Assembly: GCF_021869535.1 (NCBI RefSeq)
Contig: NW_026262659.1
Span: 8,184,001-8,248,000 of the forward strand
Length of the DNA stretch: 64,000 nucleotides
From: Mytilus californianus
Lineage: Eukaryota > Mollusca > Bivalvia > Mytilida > Mytilidae
Direction of reading: 5' to 3'
This document shows, one piece after another, positions 57,151-64,000 of this stretch; position 1 is the stretch's first letter, and the number at the start of each line of letters is the position of its first letter. Both the position numbers and the translations under genes were made by a program. The notes under the pieces were generated by a model. It was not told where the DNA came from and did no database searches. It was given only the letters and a program-made list of their open reading frames with translations.

Positions 57151-57559
57151 ATGAAGTCTTCTCCATTTAACATATTTAACAATACAATATATAAGAGCAT
57201 GCATATATTACATATTGTTTCAACATTTGTACAAATTGGACAGAAAAATTAAATAGCACAAAAGAAGTAGAGAGAAAAAAATAAATAAATAAAAGAACAC
57301 AAAAAAACAACAAGTAAATAAATTAATAAAAATAAAAACAAAAACAACCCCCCCCCCCCAAAAAAAAAAAAGACACAACTGAACCTAAATGATGATGTAT
57401 ATGTGGTCAAGTTTTACTATCTACAGTAAGGAATCTACTCGACCCTCTGATAAACTCAAACACATGTTTGAAGATATTTTCATTTTGCTCCTGAGTAAGT
57501 AGACTACTACCCGAGGTTAATAGTTCTACATTTAATGGACAGTTATTTGGGAGCCAGCT

Positions 57560-59720
57560 AAGATTTTCTTAAAGCTTACTTCTTATTTCTGAATATAATA
57601 TACATTTAAAAAAGAAATGATGCGAATCTTTGCGATACACACCGCAGTGGATCATAAAATTAATTCTAGACAGATCATAATTCAGGAAGGAAGCAGAACA
57701 TCGAAGTTGAGTAAGCACAATGTTAAGTTTACGACTTCCAAAATCGTAATGTTTCGGCATGTATTTATTACTATTGGGATTTAATTTTTTTAGTTTCTTT
57801 TTTTTAATTTTCCTATTGTATCTGCTTCACGGGTTGAAATATCAAGTTTATTCCATAGACGTATAGTTGATGGTATAAATGATTCATTAGTTAATGGAAG
57901 TCTGCAGAACGGAAGTATTATATCGTTACCATTGCGTAATGCATAAACAGTCATACTTTGGATTGTTGGTGGAATTAGATTACTCAAATATTCTGATACA
58001 TTATTTTGTGTAATATTATAAAACATTTGAATTTTTCATCTTTCTCTTCTTTCTGCGAACGTTTCCCATCCAAGTTCCTAGTAAATTACCCTTGAGCTTG
58101 TAAAAATAGGTAAACCCGTTACTACTCGAGCAGCTAGAAGCTGTAATTGCTTCATCTTATTAATATTACCCAATCTCATATTATCCCAAACTTCACTGGT
58201 ACATTCAAATAAAAGTCTTATTAAAACTAGATTCAACATTTTTTTACTAAGTCTATATTTCAGTTTCCTTATCATATTTATATGTTTAGATACACTTAAA
58301 ATAATATTGTCAATATGAACATTTCATTTAGCATCACTGTAAATGTAGCCCCTAAGTGTTTGTGATCATTAGTTACTGTTATGTTTTTCCATTAAATGTA
58401 AAATTCATTTCTGGGATGTCAACATTCGAAAATGACATAATTTCTTTTTTATCAGGATTAAAAGATATTAAAAACTTTTGAGACCATTCGATCAGCTCAT
58501 CCATGTCGTGATTTATAACAGATGCTATCTGCAATGCATCGTGATCTGCATAGCTGAACGATGTGTAATCTGCAAAGAGTCTGCAGAGAGAATAAAGCGC
58601 CGCAATATCATTTATGTAAATAATATAAAATGCAATAGTCCGAGGACAGACCCTTGTGGAACCCCAGCAGAATTATTGCAAAGTTTTGAAGAAGTAGAAA
58701 ACTGTTTAATAACCACTTTGTTTTCTATCATTCAGATAGCTTTTAAACCATTTTAATAGATTACCTTTTATACCATAAGCCTTCATTTTATCTACAAGTA
58801 CATCATGCCAAACTTTATCAAAGGCTTTTGAAAAATCGTAAAATACAAAAAACTAATCCGCAAAAAATGCAATTATATATTGCTAATAGTTGATGAACAG
58901 TTGAGCATTTAGGGAGAACACCAGATTGATATGCATATATCAATTTGTTTCTTTGTAAGTGGTTGAAACATGTTTATGTATAACACGTTGCATGATTTTA
59001 CTTATACAACTAATGAGTGGTATTGGTCGATAATTGGAAGGTAATGAATTGTCACCCTTTTTAAATAAAGCTATTACATTTGCAATTTTCGAGCTAGATT
59101 GATACTTGCACTGCTGAAATGATTTATTAAATATCATACTTAGTGGAATTGCAATTTTATCGGGTCAAATTTTGAGTATCTTATGACTTATGATGTCGGG
59201 ACATGATGCTTTGTTGGGATTTAGAAGTTTGATGATATCAACAATTTCATTAGTATTAATCACTATAGATTAATAGTCTTTTTCATCAAAATCGGGTAAT
59301 TGAGCATCAGTTCCTTCCAACGATGAAATAAAACAGAAATACTTAATATTTAGAAGGTCGCATTTCTCGTCGTCACCGTAAGCAATGTTATCAAAACTGT
59401 CATCGTTTAAAATATTTTAGAGTGGGGGTATATTACAAGAAACCTTTATTGGGTTTAATCAGCATCTTCACAATTTTCCAGTAAGTTTTAGAATTGCCGG
59501 CATTATCTAATATTATATTTATCAAATTTGTTTCCAAAATTTCTTTCGCTTCTTTTTTCATATTATCCACTCTGTTTCTCTGTTTTTTATATTTATTAGT
59601 ATCGGTTACTTTTTTAGATTTGATTGCCTTTTTTCGAAGTCTATCTCTCTTGCGAATTGATTTTCTAATTTTATTATTGAACCAGGGTTTATAGTTGCCA
59701 CATATTGTTACAATTCAAGT
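57560..59720 (-). pseudogene. LINE polymerase relic (near full length of RT and C-terminus)
   Basis: Minus-strand pieces in order from 59,700 are PWFNNKIRKSIRKRDRLRKK, NSKTYWKIVKMLIKP, SSSKIANVIALFKKGDNSLP and SNYRPIPLISCISKIMQRVI (58,940-59,137). They continue with SAGVPQGSVLG near 58,660, a degraded FADDT block, MIRKLKYRLSKKMLNLVLIR, IPSTIRLWNKLDIS and a C-terminal INFMIHCGVYRKDSHHFF. This is the fingers-palm-thumb order of a non-LTR reverse transcriptase with a typical C-terminal Cys/His tail. Many frameshifts and stops show it is inactive. No endonuclease is visible; the 5' side ends near an ACAT microsatellite. Confidence 0.75.
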
Positions 59721-59907
59721 TGGAATGTTCTCTCCTGCAATGTCAAGAATTGTTTTGGTAAATGTACTGACCATTTCATCAACGTCATGAACACCAGAAA
59801 AGAGTTCTTTCCAATCAACAGAATTTAACATGTTATTAAAAATATCTACGTTTGCTTTTTTATACAGCCGTATTTCTCTTTTGAACGACTTTGTTACACT
59901 TCCTTAC

Positions 59908-59936
59908 TACATACATACATACATACATACATACAT

Positions 59937-59967
<31 letters not shown>

Positions 59968-59975
59968 TACATACA
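59908..59975. repeat. (ACAT)n/(AC)n microsatellite
   Basis: About eleven ACAT units followed by AC units and two more ACAT units. Confidence 0.95.
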
Positions 59976-60316
59976 CGTCTCATAAATAGGGCGAAAATCA
60001 AATATTTGTTTCTGCCTTTTAGTTCTAATTTGAATTAAACAAGACATTTTATTCAACCTATACACGTTTGAAAAGAAACTTGCATTTGCCCCGGGTAGAA
60101 AGTAGTTAACGCTTAATATTTTTAAGAAACTACCAAGGTCTTATTCATTCAAATTTCCTTGAGATCAATTCACTAATCCAGACTGGCCTTTAATTAGATA
60201 ACATTTGTGGAATTTTTAACAAGGATTCCACATAACTTTATAATTGTCATAAAAAAATCAAAAATCCAAACATTGATACCAATTGTGGTTCTTGACTAAA
60301 TGTATCTTAATTGTAG

Positions 60317-60610
60317 ATCCAAACAATTTATTTGCACCAACATGGACAGAATTTCTGAATTTGACAATCTACCACTATAGAAAGTCATATCTACCTTGTC
60401 GGGTAACAGATCCGTCTACGAAAGTCAAATTGCTTAATACTGTTGAAAATAAGGAGGTTGAGGTCGGAGACAGTACTGCTGTGTCTTATGACCCAAGACT
60501 TGGTTTTATACTGCTCTACCCTAACCAGTTCTTTGATGGCCAATTCGAATGTAAAGCAACATCCAAAGATGGGAAAGAAGACTCCCTTATTATGGTTCTC
60601 AGGTACCTTA
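60317..60610 (+). CDS. Ig domain 2 (VEGFR/PDGFR-like)
   Basis: The 294-nt exon lies between TAATTGTAG|AT and CCTTA|GTAAGT, phase 1-1. It encodes PNNLFAPTWTEFLNLTIYHY, KSYLPCRVTDPSTKVKLLN, YDPRLGFILLYPNQFFDGQF and ECKATSKDGKEDS. LPCRVTDP...V.L, then YDPR.GF, then G.F.CKA is the hallmark of the second Ig domain of VEGFR/PDGFR/PVR receptors, the main ligand-binding domain in that family. Both Ig cysteines (PC and EC) are present. The next exon is not in the visible part of the window. Ligand binding and kinase activity are inferred from family resemblance only. Confidence 0.85.
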
Positions 60611-60739
60611 GTAAGTAAAATGGATTTACCTCTCTTTTATTTAGATTATAGTTTTCTGAATGACATTTGGGCAGAAACATTGTTTTCTTCCTGACATTAA
60701 TTAACAAGGCAGTATCCATTATCCTAGGATTATATGGGC

Positions 60740-60867
60740 TTGGAGTCATAAAACTTGACTCAGTGCTCAAAGCTCAAAAATCTTGCTCGAAACATTGAAT
60801 ACAGCATTTTGATTGGTTGATATTGGAGTACGAATACAAAAAACTGACTCGAAAGGTTTTATGACCA
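60740..60867. repeat. Small MITE-like foldback element
   Basis: GTCATAAAACTT at 60,745 and its complement AGGTTTTATGAC at 60,854-60,865 bound a non-coding ~125-bp segment in the intron after Ig domain 2. Confidence 0.55.
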
Positions 60868-60879
60868 ATAGGCCTGGTC

Positions 60880-63100
60880 TCTTCTGAAGACGGAAATGTC
60901 TTGTGTTTTTTAAGTTCATTAATTAAAAGGTTAAACTGCAGCTTTTACTGAAATGGTGGGATATGTTTAGATAAAACATTTCAATCATACATTCAAACCT
61001 GTGTGGATAAGACTCCTCTGTTGTGAGGAATATTTCTATGAGTGTAGGGGTTACTAGGTCAAAGATCAAGGTCGTAATAATTAAAAAGAAGCATAATTAT
61101 CTCTAAACTAGAACTACAACATCTGTTAACATACCCCTTAAATATAATTACATAACTTTAGATAGTGGTTATATACACCTCATCATTCGTAGACATTGAC
61201 ATTTTATCTTGATAATATTGAAGGTACATTTGCCAGGAAAAGAAATTTTGACATTGTTTGGTTTGTGAATCAAACACCACTTTACATTACCTTCTCTAGC
61301 ACTTGAACTTGTTCTGACCTTGAAATTATTTATTTTTTTGTCCAGTCTTTTCAGCGGGAGTATTTTTCAGACCCCTGGGTATATACGGGAAGCTATACCA
61401 AAAATATTTTTCATAAGATTCCAAATAGGTTGGGTGTTCTTGAACAATAAGAGTAAAACAACTCAGTTAATTGTGTAAAATGTAGTTTTCTCAAACAAAA
61501 TATCATAATTTACACCTATTTAAAAAAGGACTTAAAGGCTGAGTAGTTCGATCCCCTGCACAAATGTTTTAATATCATTTCCATGAACTTTTGATACTTT
61601 TTACTGGAATCTTTGATGAGCCTTTTTATGAAACGGTTACTTATCAAACATCAAATATTTTGTTTTCAAAACCAACTATTATTTTCAAAATGCAGTGGTC
61701 ACTTCTATGGTAGTGTATATATTTTTTTTTGGAAAACATGGCTTTCAAGCCATCTTATGACCTCAATAATTGAGTTGACGTTTTATACTATTCAAGAATC
61801 TCCGTTTTGTGCTTTCTAATGAGGAACTCATATTCTTTACATTGTTTTGTTTAAATGAGTAAAAGAAACAAACAGATTTAGTTCAAACAACTATTCGTTA
61901 TTTTGCTTCTGAAAATCCTCATGTCTTAATATCTCCATTTTTTATTTGTGTATATTTTAAAATACGGAAAATAAGTATTAAGCAATAATAAGAACACGTA
62001 GGATGGCACTATGGGAATTCCGCACTTCGATTACACCAGTAGCTCGGATTTCGTTGTGCGCATTGTTAAAGTGCGAATGTCTTTCCGAAATGAAACTTTT
62101 CCTGGAGCGATGATGTTCCAAATCAATCAGGTAACCCAAATAATACCTCGATATTGAACTACCATTAGGAAATAGAGAGAAACGTCAATTGATGCGTTGT
62201 CTTCAATCAAAATATGAACTAAATGATTTAATTAAGCGCATGCGTAGTTTTCTTGAATTTATTGTGTAATACCTTATGGTGCACCGATCAACGGAAACAT
62301 CGACTAATAGGTTCCTAGATCCGATGATTACAGGATTTCGTGTTACTCTTTACAATTTTTTGTTTCATTGAATTGTGTTTTCGAGTATCAGATATATGAA
62401 TTTAACTGCTTCAACATTTGTCAAAGGTCAGTTATTTCATGCAGGTAATCTATTTTGTTAACACTCAATAGTTTGAAAATAAAACATAAATGTTATGGAA
62501 CAGAAAGAAGGAATCATAAGTTCAACAGTACTAGTAGTGTACACCAAAAGAAAAAAAAGAAGATGTACAATTGATGATACAAAACCGCAACCCTTAAAAA
62601 TGTAATAGCATATAAAATCCAGGTCATAGATATCATGGATATTTTCAAAATTCATTATTCACCCCTGTCACATTCGCCTCTGGGGATATAGTCTATTTGT
62701 CTGTACTAAACAAGCTAATACTCGTAACTCAATAGACAGTTTTCACAAAAGTTTCACATTTGGTAGAATTTATTTTTCATCATACTCTTTCATCACATAC
62801 TCTACCCTCATTTAATTCTGGAATTTTGAAGTAGTCTTTGAATGAACTATTAACCGTGTAGCTGTCTAGTAACATTTATGGCCACATGATCCTTAAAGAC
62901 AAAGAAAGAACATATTGACCCGTTTATTAAGTATTGTACAAAGGTATAATTGACACTGGGTACGTGAGATTGGTTGTTATATTCAGAGGGAATATTTAAA
63001 ACATAATTGCATTTGAATTGCCAAGATTTCGGTAAGAATTATATTGTCTATTTGTAAATATCCACTGTACCAAGGATGGTTTGCAATTTTTAAAATTAAA
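60880..63100. other. AT-rich intron sequence, no exon recognised
   Basis: No further Ig, transmembrane or kinase exon could be recognised. GTAGTTCGATCCCCTGCA near 61,545 resembles a tRNA B-box but lacks an A-box. Confidence 0.45.
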
Positions 63101-63113
63101 CAGCTACATTAAG

Positions 63114-63410
63114 AGAGGGTCGAAAGATACCAGAGGGACATTCAAACTTATAAATCGAAAATAAACTGACAACGCCATGGCTAAAAAAGAAAAAGACAAA
63201 CAGACAAACAGACAAACAATAGTACACAAAACACAACATAGAAAACTAAAGACTAAGTAACACGAACCCCACCAAAAACTGGGGGTGATCTCAGGTGCTC
63301 CGGAAGTGTAAGCAGATCCTGCTCCACATGTGGAGTTGCTCATGTAAGTACAAACCCGGTAACAAGTCGGTAGGTTACATTCGTAAAAAGGGGACGGGAT
63401 TGTAGTTACG
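63114..63410 (+). repeat. Mussel interspersed repeat, family C (long copy)
   Basis: CGAAAGATACCAGAGGGACA, ACTGACAACGCCATGG and CTGGGGGTGATCTCAGGTGC occur in the same order as at 17,566-17,735. It directly follows the Penelope-like polymerase relic on the opposite strand and may be that element's 3' tail. Confidence 0.7.
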
Positions 63411-63414
63411 ACAT

Positions 63415-64000
63415 TAGGAACATAACGCTAACGGTCAACCAACTCGTGACCGTAAAATTTACGAAGGGATGATTTCAACTTCACCATTTAGAACTCTTGG
63501 TATAATAGCTTCCTTGTGAGCAGCAACCCTCTATCAAGGAAATCATGATAAGATATACAAGCCCGGGAATATTGTATCAATTGGCAGATATATGCTCCGT
63601 ATGCAGGCGCTGCTGGAATGTTGCTACATAGAAACGGAAAGTTCACAATTGGGAAGCTGAAATCATCTCTTTTGTCGTAAAGTTTTGTCTTCAACCAACC
63701 CTCATTGTCAATTTCTAGATGTAAGTCAAGATATGAAGCAGACTTAACTGAATCTGTTGTATCCTTTATCTCAAGTTCGATGGGATAGATGCGTTCAACA
63801 TAGTCAACAAATTTTGAATTATTTAGTGAGAGAACATCATTTATATAGCGGAAGAGAAAGTTAAAGGATACTGATAACTTCTTTTCTTTCTTCCTAAGAA
63901 GTTCCTGTATGAAGTCAGCCTCATAAAAATTAAGGAACAAGTTGGCAAGAAGAGGGAAACAGTTGGTTCCCATGGGAATGCCGATTGTTTGTTGAAAAAC
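63415..64000 (-). pseudogene. Penelope-like reverse transcriptase relic, cut by window end
   Basis: The minus strand starts VFQQTIGIPMGTNCFPLLAN at 64,000. It continues with NFLFRYINDVLSLNNSKF, IYPIELEIKDTTDS, SYLDLHLEID, KLYDKRDDFSFPIVNFPFL, YGAYICQLIQYSRAC and DRGLLLTRKLLYQEF. These are the conserved blocks of Penelope-like polymerases. The catalytic Y-x-D-D reads YIND, so the first Asp is lost. After a TAA at 63,488-63,490 the same frame goes on (MVKLKSSLRKFYGHELVDR). It is an inactive copy whose 5' half lies outside the window. Confidence 0.82.

Noticed and set aside
61541-61560. Isolated tRNA B-box-like word (AGTTCGATCCCC)
   Set aside because: No A-box or cloverleaf pairing upstream.

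Overview
This looks like a piece of a bivalve mollusc nuclear genome, most likely a mussel (Mytilus-like). It is very AT-rich and intron-rich. It is packed with interspersed repeats I recognise as typical of mussels, and it carries Penelope-like, LINE, DIRS-like and MULE-type transposon remnants. There are no operons, bacterial signals, rRNA genes or convincing tRNA genes. The species assignment rests on repeat recognition and is an inference.

The one host gene I can assemble lies on the + strand and runs through most of the window. A candidate signal-peptide exon sits at 9,913-9,988. After a ~21 kb transposon-filled intron come nine further exons: laminin-type EGF (31,166-31,330), kringle (32,068-32,304), EGF (37,967-38,104), a second EGF (46,758-46,922), kringle (47,666-47,911) and EGF (49,408-49,545). 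Then come a two-exon immunoglobulin domain (53,103-53,266 and 55,452-55,632) and a second immunoglobulin domain (60,317-60,610). All exons have GT-AG borders and compatible phases. They join into one open frame of 1,804 nt (601 codons plus one base) with no stop. The Ig pair resembles Ig1-Ig2 of the VEGFR/PDGFR receptor family. The gene therefore looks like a receptor with EGF-kringle-EGF modules placed in front of VEGFR-like Ig domains; any transmembrane or kinase part lies beyond the window.

Layout: 1-9.9 kb is gene-poor, with four tandem-repeat arrays (23, 21, 60 and 54 bp units). 10-31 kb is intron 1. It holds a terminal-inverted-repeat element with MULE transposase remains, a 3.5 kb palindrome whose arms each carry a FLYWCH zinc-finger sequence, a broken LINE reverse transcriptase, a LINE ORF1 relic, Penelope-like relics and a LINE C-terminal relic. 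29.2-41.8 kb and 43.0-52.0 kb are two diverged copies of one tandem segmental duplication carrying the EGF-kringle-EGF cassette. Copy 1 also holds a 608-bp unit with a complete hammerhead-ribozyme motif and a ~4 kb DIRS-like tyrosine-recombinase retroelement. Copy 2 holds two adjacent elements built on short motif arrays. 52-64 kb holds the Ig exons with Penelope-like and LINE relics in their introns.

The most interesting items are the receptor architecture with its duplicated phase 1-1 cassette, the hammerhead motif, the DIRS-like element with its 10-bp motif array, the FLYWCH palindrome, and the two motif-array elements. All calls come from reading the sequence; no database search was run.
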